8,561 nucleotides of DNA from Bradyrhizobium sp. Lineage in GTDB: Bacteria; Pseudomonadota; Alphaproteobacteria; Rhizobiales; Xanthobacteraceae. The stretch lies in NCBI GenBank assembly GCA_013695565.1, contig JACDAG010000448.1:1-8561 (forward strand), given 5' to 3'. Of the stretch, positions 1 through 6,579 are shown in pieces. Positions within the stretch are counted from its first letter, which is position 1. Each line of letters starts with the position of its first letter. The translations under genes were made by a program, and so were the position numbers. The notes beneath the pieces are model-generated. The model searched no databases, was not told where the DNA came from, and saw nothing but the letters and a program-made list of their open reading frames with translations.

Positions 1-2
1 AC

Positions 3-638
3 AACACCCACAAGAATTTCACCAGCGCGCTCGCGACGCTCGACCTGCCCTGCGTCGGGATCGACCGCGAGGTGCCGGGTGCGCCGTCGGTGCGCGCTGA
101 TCATCGCGGCGGCGGCTTCGAAGTGACGCGCTATCTCATCGGCCTCGGCCATCGCCGCATCGCGCTCTTGACCGGGCCCGCGGCGGTGCTGCCGAGTACG
201 GAGCGGGTGGCCGGCTATCGGCAGGCGCATGTCGAGGCCGGGCTTGACGTCGATCTCGATTTGGTCCGGCCGCAGGTGCACGGCTCCGGCATCGCCTTCA
301 GCGACGTGTGCCAGTTGCTGCAGGGCCCCACACCGCCGACCGCGATCATCACGCTGGGAACGCATATGCTGGCAAGCGTCATGGACGCGCTCGCCAGCAA
401 CGGCATTCGCTATCCCCACGACATCTCGCTGGTGTGTATCGGCGACACCGACCTCGCGCGCCACGCCACGCCGGCGATCAGCTCGCTGACATGGGACCTG
501 AGCGAAATCGGCCGGCTCGCGGCCAAAATCCTGCTGCAGCGCGTCCGCGACGGCGATCAGCCCCGTGATACGCGGCCGGTCCATCTGCCGACCCGATTCA
601 TCCTGCGACATTCCTGCGCCGAGCCGCGCGCCAAATGA
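3..638 (+). CDS. LacI-family transcriptional regulator, C-terminal part (5' end outside window)
   Basis: The reading frame is open from the left edge and ends at TGA 636-638, giving 211 residues of a protein that is normally about 330-350 residues. The N-terminal helix-turn-helix is not in the window. What remains is the effector-binding domain with the periplasmic-binding-protein fold. The LacI-typical pattern DHRGGGFEVTRYLIGLGHRR at fragment residues 33-52 is followed by IALLTGP. A later segment, TAIITLGTHM, corresponds to the family's usual 'TAIFAxxD' region, and ISLVCIGDTDLA corresponds to 'VSVVGFDDxxLA'. The family normally binds an operator as a dimer and is released or recruited by a small ligand, often a sugar or organic acid. 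The next gene, 74 bases downstream on the same strand, encodes a periplasmic binding protein, so control of that gene is a reasonable guess. The effector cannot be read from the sequence. An internal GTG at 72 is not the true start, because homology continues upstream of it. Confidence 0.88.
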   Translation, partial: NTHKNFTSALATLDLPCVGIDREVPGAPSVRADHRGGGFEVTRYLIGLGHRRIALLTGPAAVLPSTERVAGYRQAHVEAGLDVDLDLVRPQVHGSGIAFSDVCQLLQGPTPPTAIITLGTHMLASVMDALASNGIRYPHDISLVCIGDTDLARHATPAISSLTWDLSEIGRLAAKILLQRVRDGDQPRDTRPVHLPTRFILRHSCAEPRAK

Positions 639-712
639 GTTGGAGAATTTCGGCCTGCTTTGACGACGACTAAACAAAAACCAAAACACCGGGAAACCCA
701 AGGGAGTTGCGT

Positions 713-1681
713 ATGAAATTCCGCACGACGATGCTGACATTGCTGACGCTCGCATTGGCCACCTGTTCGGCCAGGGCCGAAGATGCGTCGGACTATCCCT
801 CCAGAAAAATCAAGATGCTGTTGCCGTTCGCGGCCGGTGGCGGCGGCGACGTCATCGGCCGCCTGCTGGCCGACAAGATGGGCAGGCGCATGGGGCAAAC
901 CATCTACGTCGAAAACCGCACCGGCGCGGCCGGCACGATCGGTACGCAGATGGTTGCGACCTCGCCCGCGGACGGTTACACCATCATGATCGGCGGCATG
1001 ACCACGCACATCCTCGCGCCCGCGTCCTATGCCAGCCTTCCCTATGACTCGATCAAGGATTTTGCAGTCATCGGCCGGATCGGAACGTCGGCGATCCTGG
1101 TCGTCGCCTCCAAGGACTTTCCGGCCAACGATTTGCGCGGCCTGATCGCGATGGCCAAGAAGGACGATCAGATCCAGTACGGATCCTGGGGTGTCGGCTC
1201 GACCGGACATTTCTGCGCGGAAATCCTGTCGCAGAAAGCCGGCATCCGGCTGCAGCACGTCCCGTTCAGCGGCGCCGCCAAGGTCGCCAACGATCTCATC
1301 GGCGGCCACATCTCGCTCGGCACGCTCGACATGGCGACCGCGACGCCGCTGGTGAAGGACGGAAAACTAAAGGCCCTCGGTACCTGCGGAGACCGCTCGC
1401 CAAGCCTGCCCGATGTGGCAAGCTACAAGGAACAGGGGATCGATTTTGAACGCAGCCTGTCCTGGGTGATGTACGCGCCCGCCGGCATCCCTGACATCGC
1501 GGCGAAAAAACTTTCCGCCGCGCTGAAGGAATCGATCGCCGAAGCCGATATGACGGAACGGCTGCTCGCGCTCGGCGTCACCGCGGACTTCATTCCCGGT
1601 CAACGGCAGCGCGACATCAATGCGAGCGACATCGAAGCCTGGAAGGTCGTCGCCAAGGAAGCGAAGATCGAGATCAAATAG
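713..1681 (+). CDS. Bug/TctC-family periplasmic substrate-binding protein
   Basis: This 322-residue protein is full length for the Bug family, the solute receptors of tripartite tricarboxylate transporters. These proteins usually bind carboxylates or related small anions in the periplasm. Residues 1-22 form a Sec signal peptide: a basic start, a Leu/Thr-rich core, and probable cleavage after ARA. The mature part opens with the family hallmark YPSRKIKMLLPFAAGGGGDV, whose glycine-rich loop contributes to the ligand pocket. Next come VENRTGAAGTIGT and ADGYTIMIGG, the second pocket loop, and then the typical 'hVPFSGAAKVANDLIGGHI' type segment around residues 181-200. ATG at 713 is chosen because AGGGAG (701-706) lies six bases upstream; a TTG at 707 would overlap that site. 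No TctA/TctB membrane genes follow. The gene is an orphan receptor here, as is common in this family, behind a LacI-type regulator. The ligand is unknown. Confidence 0.92.
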   Translation: MKFRTTMLTLLTLALATCSARAEDASDYPSRKIKMLLPFAAGGGGDVIGRLLADKMGRRMGQTIYVENRTGAAGTIGTQMVATSPADGYTIMIGGMTTHILAPASYASLPYDSIKDFAVIGRIGTSAILVVASKDFPANDLRGLIAMAKKDDQIQYGSWGVGSTGHFCAEILSQKAGIRLQHVPFSGAAKVANDLIGGHISLGTLDMATATPLVKDGKLKALGTCGDRSPSLPDVASYKEQGIDFERSLSWVMYAPAGIPDIAAKKLSAALKESIAEADMTERLLALGVTADFIPGQRQRDINASDIEAWKVVAKEAKIEIK

Positions 1682-1687
1682 ACGGGC

Positions 1688-1722
1688 GGACGTGCCGGCG
1701 AAAGCGCCGGTACGCCACGTCC
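1688..1722. terminator. Stem-loop between convergent Bug and P450 genes
   Basis: Two nested arms are visible. The inner stem CCGGCG / CGCCGG (1695-1700, 1705-1710) closes an AAAG loop. The outer stem GGACGTG / CACGTCC (1688-1694, 1716-1722) is separated on the 3' side by a five-base bulge. It fills the 52-base gap between the Bug stop codon and the P450 stop codon, where a shared terminator would be expected. Neither side has a clear T-tract, so its role as an intrinsic terminator is uncertain. Confidence 0.45.
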
Positions 1723-1733
1723 CGAAAACGCGC

Positions 1734-2957
1734 TCAGCTCTTCTTGCCGAACAGCACCGGAAGCTGGCGCGGGCCGCGCACCGTGCCTTCCGACCAGGTG
1801 ACCTTGCCGGCCGGGTCGAGCTTGAAATCCGGTATCCGCTTCAACCATTCCTCGATCGCAACCGTCATTTCCATCCGCGCGAGGTTGGAGCCGACGCAGC
1901 GGTGAATGCCGAGGCCGAACGCGGCGTGGCGGTTTTCCTTGCGGTCGATCACCACCTTGTCGGCATCCGGGAACATCGCCGGATCGCGATTGGCCGCGGG
2001 GAACGACAGCAGCACCATGTTGCCCGGCTTGACCGGACAGCCGCTGATAGTCGTTTCCTTCATCACTTCGCGCGCCATCGTCACCGGCGAATAGGCGCGC
2101 AGGAATTCCTCGATCGCGCTCGGCATCAGTTCCGGTTCCGCGATCAGGCGGTCGCGGTCCGCGGGCGTGTTTGCCAGATGCCACAGCGAGGAACCGATCG
2201 CGCTCCAGGTGGTGTCGATGCCGGCAATCAGCAACAGCCGCAACGAGCCCAGCACCTGGGAATCTTCCAGCGGATTGCCGTCCTTGTCCTTGGCCTTCAT
2301 CAGCGTCGAGATCAGATCGTCGGTCGGATGTGTCTTGCGGTGCTCGATATGGCCGGCGAAATAGGCGCTCATCTCCTGCACCGCCTGCACCAGCATCCCC
2401 TCGTTCTTGATGCTGAGCTCGAGGATCATGTGGATCCATTTGACGAAGAGATCACCATCCTTCTCGGGAATACCGAGCATGTGGGCGATGGCGCGGACCG
2501 GAACGTGCTTGGTGTAGCGCGCCGCGGCGTCGCATTGGCCGTCGGCGATGAATTCATCGATCAGTTCGTTGCAGATGGCGCGAACGCGCGGCTCCAGCTT
2601 CGTCATCGCGTCGGGCGTGAACGGCGGCAGCAGCAATTGCTTGGCCGGCTTGTGATAGGGCGGATCGGACGTGATCGGCGGTGCGGCGTTTCGCTGCACT
2701 TCAGGCCGCACGTCGCGCACGATGACGCGGCGGGACGAGAAATGCTCGGTGTCGTAGGCGATTTCCTTCACTGCCTGATAGGTGGTCGGCAGATAGCAGC
2801 CGAGGAAGCGCTTGGTGTGGACCACCGGGCATTCGCCGCGCAACTCGTCCCAGATCGGAAACGGATTTTCGGTCCAGCGCGGATCGGTGTGATCGAAATC
2901 GTTGACCCAATCGGTGACCGGGGGATGTTCGGGCATCATGCTGACGGAATCGGACAT
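1734..2957 (-). CDS. Bacterial cytochrome P450
   Basis: This 407-residue soluble class I-type P450 has no membrane anchor. The haem-binding loop FGLGIHRCVG is at residues 347-356, with Cys354 as the proximal thiolate ligand. The I-helix oxygen-activation motif AGIDTT is at 245-250, giving the acid-alcohol pair Asp248/Thr249-Thr250. The K-helix ExxR is E284-F-L-R287. Family knowledge: such enzymes insert one oxygen atom from O2 into a small organic substrate using two electrons delivered by a ferredoxin. The ferredoxin gene lies 54 bases upstream on the same strand, which supports that pairing. No ferredoxin reductase is in the window. ATG at 2957 is preceded by AAAGGAA at good spacing. A second in-frame Met occurs at residue 7. 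The CYP subfamily and substrate cannot be assigned from sequence reading alone. A catabolic or detoxification role under the neighbouring TetR regulator is inferred. Confidence 0.95.
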   Translation of the reverse strand: MSDSVSMMPEHPPVTDWVNDFDHTDPRWTENPFPIWDELRGECPVVHTKRFLGCYLPTTYQAVKEIAYDTEHFSSRRVIVRDVRPEVQRNAAPPITSDPPYHKPAKQLLLPPFTPDAMTKLEPRVRAICNELIDEFIADGQCDAAARYTKHVPVRAIAHMLGIPEKDGDLFVKWIHMILELSIKNEGMLVQAVQEMSAYFAGHIEHRKTHPTDDLISTLMKAKDKDGNPLEDSQVLGSLRLLLIAGIDTTWSAIGSSLWHLANTPADRDRLIAEPELMPSAIEEFLRAYSPVTMAREVMKETTISGCPVKPGNMVLLSFPAANRDPAMFPDADKVVIDRKENRHAAFGLGIHRCVGSNLARMEMTVAIEEWLKRIPDFKLDPAGKVTWSEGTVRGPRQLPVLFGKKS

Positions 2958-3011
2958 CGCGCAAATTCCTTTTGCTTGGTTCGTTCTGGTTCGCCTGATT
3001 TCAGGACTAGA

Positions 3012-3221
3012 TTATTCTTCCGTCACTTCGATCGCGATTTCGGGGCAATTGGTCTGGGCGAGCCAGGCCTTGTCCTCCAGGCCTGCGGGCACCGAGCCGT
3101 CGCCGACTTCATGGGCATTACCGAATTCGTCGAGTTCGAACAGCTCCGGCGCCAGCGACTTGCAGCGTGCGTGGCCCTGACATTTGTCCTGGTCGACGCG
3201 GATCTTCAGCTTTCCCGACAT
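3012..3221 (-). CDS. Single-cluster ferredoxin (CxxHxxC...CP type), P450 redox partner
   Basis: This is a 69-residue cytosolic electron carrier. The cluster motif is C14-Q-G-H17-A-R-C20 with a distal C59-P60. The place of the usual second cysteine is taken by histidine. Ferredoxins of this compact type, common beside P450 genes in actinobacteria and Rhodopseudomonas-like bacteria, bind one [3Fe-4S] or [4Fe-4S] cluster and pass electrons to the P450; which cluster forms when His occupies this position must be measured. ATG at 3221 is preferred because GAGGGA (3236-3231) sits nine bases upstream and the family N-terminus starts close to this point. An upstream in-frame start at 3254 would add an unconserved 11-residue tail and remove that ribosome site from its useful position. 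The gene leads a two-gene unit with the P450 and is divergent from the TetR regulator, which probably controls both. Confidence 0.92.
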   Translation of the reverse strand: MSGKLKIRVDQDKCQGHARCKSLAPELFELDEFGNAHEVGDGSVPAGLEDKAWLAQTNCPEIAIEVTEE

Positions 3222-3315
3222 GGCGAGCGCTCCCTCAAGGGCCACGCGCGTCAACTGGCGCGTCGCATTTCCTCATGTTGATTGGGCGATGCCGGACGGG
3301 CCGGCTCGCCTCTTC

Positions 3316-3333
3316 AAGTTATAGCATATTACA
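3316..3333. repeat. Direct repeat copy 1 with 15-bp imperfect dyad; candidate TetR operator O1
   Basis: AAGTTATAGCATATTACA matches the second copy at 3363-3380 in 16 of 18 positions, in direct orientation, with 47 bases from start to start. Inside it, 3318-3332 reads GTTATA-GCA-TATTAC, an inverted repeat with one mismatched pair, the size and form typical of a TetR-family dimer site. It overlaps the proposed -10 of the ferredoxin promoter. The AT-rich sequence stands out from the GC-rich surroundings. The operator role is inferred. Confidence 0.65.
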
Positions 3334-3357
3334 TTATCGATGCGGTTGTGCTGTCAA
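3328..3357 (-). promoter_or_regulatory. Candidate promoter of the ferredoxin-P450 unit
   Basis: Reading on the minus strand, a consensus -35 box TTGACA (3357-3352) is followed after 18 bases by TGTAAT (3333-3328) as a -10. The -10 lies inside the candidate operator O1, so a bound TetR dimer would block RNA polymerase. The exact -10 is uncertain, because other TA-rich hexamers overlap it. The predicted transcript would have a leader of roughly 100 bases before the ferredoxin ATG. Confidence 0.5.
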
Positions 3358-3372
3358 GCGGAAAGTTATAGA
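3345..3372 (+). promoter_or_regulatory. Candidate tetR promoter giving a near-leaderless transcript
   Basis: TATAGA (3367-3372) is a fair -10, with GTTGTG (3345-3350) 16 bases upstream as a weak -35. Transcription would then begin within a few bases of the tetR ATG at 3385. No purine-rich ribosome site precedes that ATG, since the bases before it read TATTACACCCA. The absence of a ribosome site and the closeness of the -10 agree with a leaderless mRNA. This is an inference from spacing only. Confidence 0.35.
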
Positions 3373-3380
3373 GTATTACA
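3363..3380. repeat. Direct repeat copy 2 with 15-bp imperfect dyad; candidate TetR operator O2
   Basis: AAGTTATAGAGTATTACA is the second copy. The dyad GTTATA-GAG-TATTAC lies at 3365-3379 and differs from copy 1 only within the central three-base spacer. It ends five bases before the tetR ATG and covers the TATAGA (3367-3372) that could be the tetR -10. Binding here would be expected to silence tetR itself. The repeat is seen directly; the repressor and its effect are inferred. Confidence 0.65.
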
Positions 3381-3384
3381 CCCA

Positions 3385-4023
3385 ATGTCCCCTCGTCCTG
3401 CCCGCAAGCCACTCAATACCTACCACCATGGGGATCTCCGCGATGCCCTGGTTCAGGCCGCGCTCGGGGAAGTGGAACTCGGTGGCCCCGAAGCGATCAG
3501 CATCAGCGCGCTCGCCAAGAAGCTTGGCGTCTCGCAGCCAGCCCCCTACAAGCATTTTGCCGATCGCGAGAGCTTGCTGACGGCGGTAACGGCCCAAGCC
3601 TTCCGCCAGTTCAACGCCATCCTGCGCGATTCGATCGGAAAACGCTCCAAACTTTCGAAGCTGTCGCGCCTGGCACAAGCCACGCTGGACTTCGGTCTTC
3701 GCCGCAATGGCATCTATCGGTTGATGTTCGCCTCGCGGATCATGGCATGCGCACCCAAGGGCAGCGAGTTGCACGTTGCTGCGATGGAAACCTTCGAGCT
3801 GCTGCTGGAATCCCTCGAAGCACCTGCGGTCGGATTGCTGCGCCAACGCAGCGCCCTGCAAATCTGGGCAGCACTGCACGGCGTGGTCATGCTGGCCGAA
3901 CAAGGCCTGCTCACTGGCCAGCTTGCCAATGTCAGCCGCGAAGAACTGGTCGAAGACATCGTCGAGCAGACCAAACTGGCGCTGTCGGTCGCGATCAAGG
4001 CGGCCGACAAGGGCGACCGATAA
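3385..4023 (+). CDS. TetR-family transcriptional repressor (WHG-type ligand domain)
   Basis: This 212-residue protein is normal in length for TetR. The N-terminal DNA-binding domain runs from about residue 13. YHHGDLRDALVQAAL is followed by helix-turn-helix residues 40-65, which include SALAKKLGVSQPAPYKHFAD and then RESLL. The C-terminal ligand and dimer domain carries LRRNGIYRLMFAS (105-117) and WAALHGVVML (161-170), which resemble the WHG-type TetR C-terminal family. Family knowledge: such proteins sit as dimers on a short palindrome and leave it when a small hydrophobic ligand binds. The divergent ferredoxin-P450 genes and the two matching dyads in between make local repression, including self-repression, the simplest role; the inducer may be the P450 substrate. 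ATG 3385 is chosen because family similarity starts just after it. An ATG at 3340 would add 15 unconserved residues and place both the -10 and O2 inside the coding sequence. Confidence 0.9.
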   Translation: MSPRPARKPLNTYHHGDLRDALVQAALGEVELGGPEAISISALAKKLGVSQPAPYKHFADRESLLTAVTAQAFRQFNAILRDSIGKRSKLSKLSRLAQATLDFGLRRNGIYRLMFASRIMACAPKGSELHVAAMETFELLLESLEAPAVGLLRQRSALQIWAALHGVVMLAEQGLLTGQLANVSREELVEDIVEQTKLALSVAIKAADKGDR

Positions 4024-4128
4024 AGCGGCATCCCCGCAAGGTCAGGCGCAACGTTTCCCTGACACGCCGGATTCCGCTACATTCGGATGCATGTTTGCTG
4101 AGTGCCCGCCGTGCACGGACAATTGAAA

Positions 4129-5031
4129 ATGGGATTTAAGGGAATCGGTACGCGTCCCGCGCGTCTGGCCCTCGGCGTGCTGCTGTCGTTGTGCTCTTGC
4201 GGTCTCGCGTTCGGCAAGGACAATGGCGAGGATGAAGACGAGCCGGCCAAGCCGAAGCCTACGCTGCCGAACATCTATCTCGACTTACGGACCATCTACA
4301 CCACTCTGCCTGCCGGTACGCTCTCGATCGGCTTCAGCGCGCCGCCATTGTTGTCGACGCTAACGGGCCTGACGACGCTGGGGACCTTGACGTCGCCGGC
4401 CAGCCGAAGCGCCAATATCGACATTCCCCTGACGGTCGACGTCAACGAGCGGCTGTCGGTCTATGGCGGCGTCAGCGGCGCCACCTCGCAGTCAGGCACC
4501 GCGCCATGGTCGTCGTTCGATATCTATGGTTTTACGGTCGGGTTTCAGGCCGACCTCTATCAACAAAACGGCGGCATGTTTCCGACACTGACAATTCAAA
4601 GCAACGCATCGCGGTCAATTTCCGCCGCACCGTTGGCCACGACCTCCTATAACACGATCCTCGAGGCCAACTACGCGTTGGATTCGGATGAAACGTTTGG
4701 ACTGCTGGCCGGCGCGCAGTACACAAAAGTCATCGTCGATACGATGTTCGCCGAGGTCAAACCTGGCACCATGGGCTATGTCGGCGGCTATTATCAGTGG
4801 GACAACAACTGGAAGCTGACCGGCCGCTTCGGCGTGCAGCATTTCGGCGGTGCGCAGCTTCTCAATCTCACGCCGTTCCAGGCCTTCACCCAGCCGATCG
4901 TGCGGCTCGATCTCGACCGGATGGATGACGATGACAATCGCCTGTTCGGCGTCACCGCGCAGATCGCATGGACGCCGAAGCCGTCCTACCAGCTGACGGT
5001 GAGAACCCCGCTTTACGCGATCAAGAATTAG
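4129..5031 (+). CDS. Exported protein, probable outer-membrane beta-barrel, function unknown
   Basis: I do not recognise this 300-residue protein. Residues 1-29 look like a Sec signal peptide: basic GFKGIGTRPAR, a hydrophobic core LALGVLLSLCSCGLAFG, and an AFG cleavage site. A short acidic and proline/lysine linker, DNGEDEDEPAKPKP, follows. The rest has no long hydrophobic helices. It has many short stretches of alternating polar and nonpolar residues with aromatic ends (YGGVSG, YGFTVGFQADLY, GYVGGYYQW, WKLTGRFGVQHFGG, FGVTAQIAW), the pattern of amphipathic beta-strands in small outer-membrane barrels. The protein ends in ...LYAIKN, without the terminal Phe common in such proteins. The CSC in the signal core does not make a good lipobox. 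ATG 4129 is preferred to an upstream GTG at 4102 because it places the basic residues at the start; its ribosome site is weak. The gene stands alone: TetR lies 105 bases upstream on the same strand, and a convergent aldehyde dehydrogenase lies downstream. Confidence 0.75.
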   Translation: MGFKGIGTRPARLALGVLLSLCSCGLAFGKDNGEDEDEPAKPKPTLPNIYLDLRTIYTTLPAGTLSIGFSAPPLLSTLTGLTTLGTLTSPASRSANIDIPLTVDVNERLSVYGGVSGATSQSGTAPWSSFDIYGFTVGFQADLYQQNGGMFPTLTIQSNASRSISAAPLATTSYNTILEANYALDSDETFGLLAGAQYTKVIVDTMFAEVKPGTMGYVGGYYQWDNNWKLTGRFGVQHFGGAQLLNLTPFQAFTQPIVRLDLDRMDDDDNRLFGVTAQIAWTPKPSYQLTVRTPLYAIKN

Positions 5032-5057
5032 GCCAGCGTGACGAGGTCACGCTGGCC
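5031..5057. terminator. Perfect 12-bp hairpin, likely bidirectional terminator
   Basis: GGCCAGCGTGAC (5031-5042), loop GAG, and GTCACGCTGGCC (5046-5057) form a perfect stem. It is followed on the plus strand by pyrimidine-rich CTTCATTCTTCTC and on the minus strand by TAATTCTT. It lies between the stop codon of the barrel protein gene, whose final G is the first stem base, and the stop codon of the convergent aldehyde dehydrogenase gene. It can therefore serve both. The T-tracts are imperfect, but the stem is very stable. Confidence 0.8.
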
Positions 5058-5089
5058 CTTCATTCTTCTCGGCAACCGCACACGCGATC

Positions 5090-6526
5090 TCACACCCCGG
5101 TCTGGGTGATGAACTTGGTGTTGAAGTAACCATCCATCGCCTCGGTGCCGCCTTCGGAGCCGTAGCCGGAATCTTTCACCCCGCCGAACGGCACTTCCGG
5201 CAGCGCCAGGCCAAAGCTGTTGATCGAGACCATGCCGCTCTCGATCACGGCCCCAATCGCGGTCGCCGTCTTGGTCGAACTGGTGAAAGCGTAGGACGCC
5301 AGACCATACGGCAGGCGGTTCGCTTCCTCGGCCACTTCGTCGAAGGTCGAGAACCGCGAGATCAGGGCGAGTGGACCGAACGGCTCCTCGTTCATGGCGC
5401 GAGCATTCTTCGGCACATCGCTGACCACGGTCGGCTCGAAAAAATAGCCCTTGTTGCCGACGCGCTTGCCGCCGGTCTCCAGCTTGGCACCCTTGCCGAT
5501 CGCATCCTGCACCATGTCCTCGATGGCGTTGACACGGCGCGGATTGGCGAGCGAGCCCATTTTGGAATCGGGGTCCATGCCGTTGCCGACCTTCATCATC
5601 CTGGCACCCTCGACAAACTTGTCGACGAATTCGCGGAACACGTCGTCCTGCACCAGCATGCGCGTCGGCGAAATGCAGACTTGCCCGGCGTTGCGGTATT
5701 TCGCCGCCGCCAGAATCTTCGCCGCCGATGAGACATCCGCATCGTTGAACACGATCGCCGGCGCATGGCCACCCAATTCCATGGTGGCGCGCTTCATGTG
5801 CAGGCCCGCCAGCGCGGAGAGTTGCTTGCCGACCACCGTCGAACCGGTAAAGGAAATCTTGCGGATGACGGGATGCGGTATCAGATACTCTGAAATTTCC
5901 GCGGGCACTCCGTACACCAGATTGAGCACGCCATCGGGCACGCCCGCATCGACAAAGGCGCGGATCAGTTGCGCGGGAGAAGCCGGGGTTTCTTCCGGCG
6001 CCTTGACGATGATCGAGCAGCCGGCCGCGAGCCCTGCCGAGATCTTGCGAACCACCTGGTTGATCGGGAAATTCCAGGGCGTAAAGGCAGCGACGGGGCC
6101 AACCGGCTCCTTGATCGCGATCTGGTAGATGCCGGGGCCGCGCGCCGGGATCACCCTCCCATAAGCGCGCTTGGCCTCCTCGGCGAACCACTCGATAACG
6201 TCGGCGGCGGCCATCGCCTCCATTTTGGCTTCGGCCAGCGTCTTGCCCTGCTCCATGGTCAACAACGGCGCGATCTCGTCATTGCGCTCGCGCATGATCG
6301 CAGCCGCCTTGCGCATGATCTTGCAGCGGTCGAACGGCGCTACCGCGCGCCAGACCTTGAATCCCTTGGCGGCGGCGTCCAGCGCCTCGTCGAGATCAGC
6401 GCGATCGGCATGGGCGACGGTGCCGATGGTTTCCTCGGTGGCCGGGTTGAGTACGGCGATCGTCCTGCCCGACTGGCCCGGACGCCACTTGCCGTTGATG
6501 AATAACTGGGTGCTGGAATAGGCCAC
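5090..6526 (-). CDS. NAD(P)-dependent aldehyde dehydrogenase, succinate-semialdehyde-dehydrogenase-like
   Basis: This 478-residue protein is complete for the ALDH superfamily, which oxidises an aldehyde to its acid with NAD(P)+ in the cytosol. In order it shows: FTPWNFP with Asn152, which stabilises the thiohemiacetal; cofactor-binding Lys175 in IVKAPEETP; the Rossmann loop FTGSTVVG (226-233); general base Glu250 in MELGGHAP; catalytic Cys284 in AGQVCISPTR; and the EEPFGP motif (380-385). Overall it resembles the GabD-type succinate-semialdehyde dehydrogenase group, but related members act on other semialdehydes and aldehydes, so the substrate is not certain. The start is GTG 6526, with AAGGAG (6540-6535) as ribosome site. 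An in-frame ATG at 6601 lies inside the preceding ABC gene and would add 25 residues outside the family's usual N-terminus. The gene is 53 bases after the ABC ATPase gene on the same strand and is probably co-transcribed, suggesting that a transported compound or its breakdown product is oxidised. Confidence 0.93.
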   Translation of the reverse strand: MAYSSTQLFINGKWRPGQSGRTIAVLNPATEETIGTVAHADRADLDEALDAAAKGFKVWRAVAPFDRCKIMRKAAAIMRERNDEIAPLLTMEQGKTLAEAKMEAMAAADVIEWFAEEAKRAYGRVIPARGPGIYQIAIKEPVGPVAAFTPWNFPINQVVRKISAGLAAGCSIIVKAPEETPASPAQLIRAFVDAGVPDGVLNLVYGVPAEISEYLIPHPVIRKISFTGSTVVGKQLSALAGLHMKRATMELGGHAPAIVFNDADVSSAAKILAAAKYRNAGQVCISPTRMLVQDDVFREFVDKFVEGARMMKVGNGMDPDSKMGSLANPRRVNAIEDMVQDAIGKGAKLETGGKRVGNKGYFFEPTVVSDVPKNARAMNEEPFGPLALISRFSTFDEVAEEANRLPYGLASYAFTSSTKTATAIGAVIESGMVSINSFGLALPEVPFGGVKDSGYGSEGGTEAMDGYFNTKFITQTGV

Positions 6527-6579
6527 GAGACTTTCTCCTTGTTGGTTGATTGCCGCACTGCGCGAAGCGGTCGGCTGTT

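Noticed and set aside
755..772. Possible lipobox (ALATC) in the Bug protein signal peptide
   Set aside because: The residue before the cysteine is Thr, not Gly/Ala/Ser, and a normal signal peptidase I site (ARA) follows directly.
557..1309. 250-codon minus-strand frame opposite the Bug gene
   Set aside because: Antisense shadow; the plus strand encodes a complete, recognised protein with signal peptide and ribosome site.
1620..3281. Very long open frame (553 codons) on the plus strand opposite the P450 and ferredoxin genes
   Set aside because: It is the antisense shadow of well-supported genes in GC-rich DNA; the protein is Arg/His/Gly-rich and resembles no family.
4055..4083. Possible promoter TTCCCT / TACATT before the exported protein gene
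   Set aside because: Both boxes are poor matches and nothing else supports them; too weak to annotate.
5028..6191. 387-codon minus-strand frame overlapping the aldehyde dehydrogenase
   Set aside because: It is a shifted frame of the same strand, with low-complexity Arg/Gly-rich translation; the true frame has all catalytic motifs.
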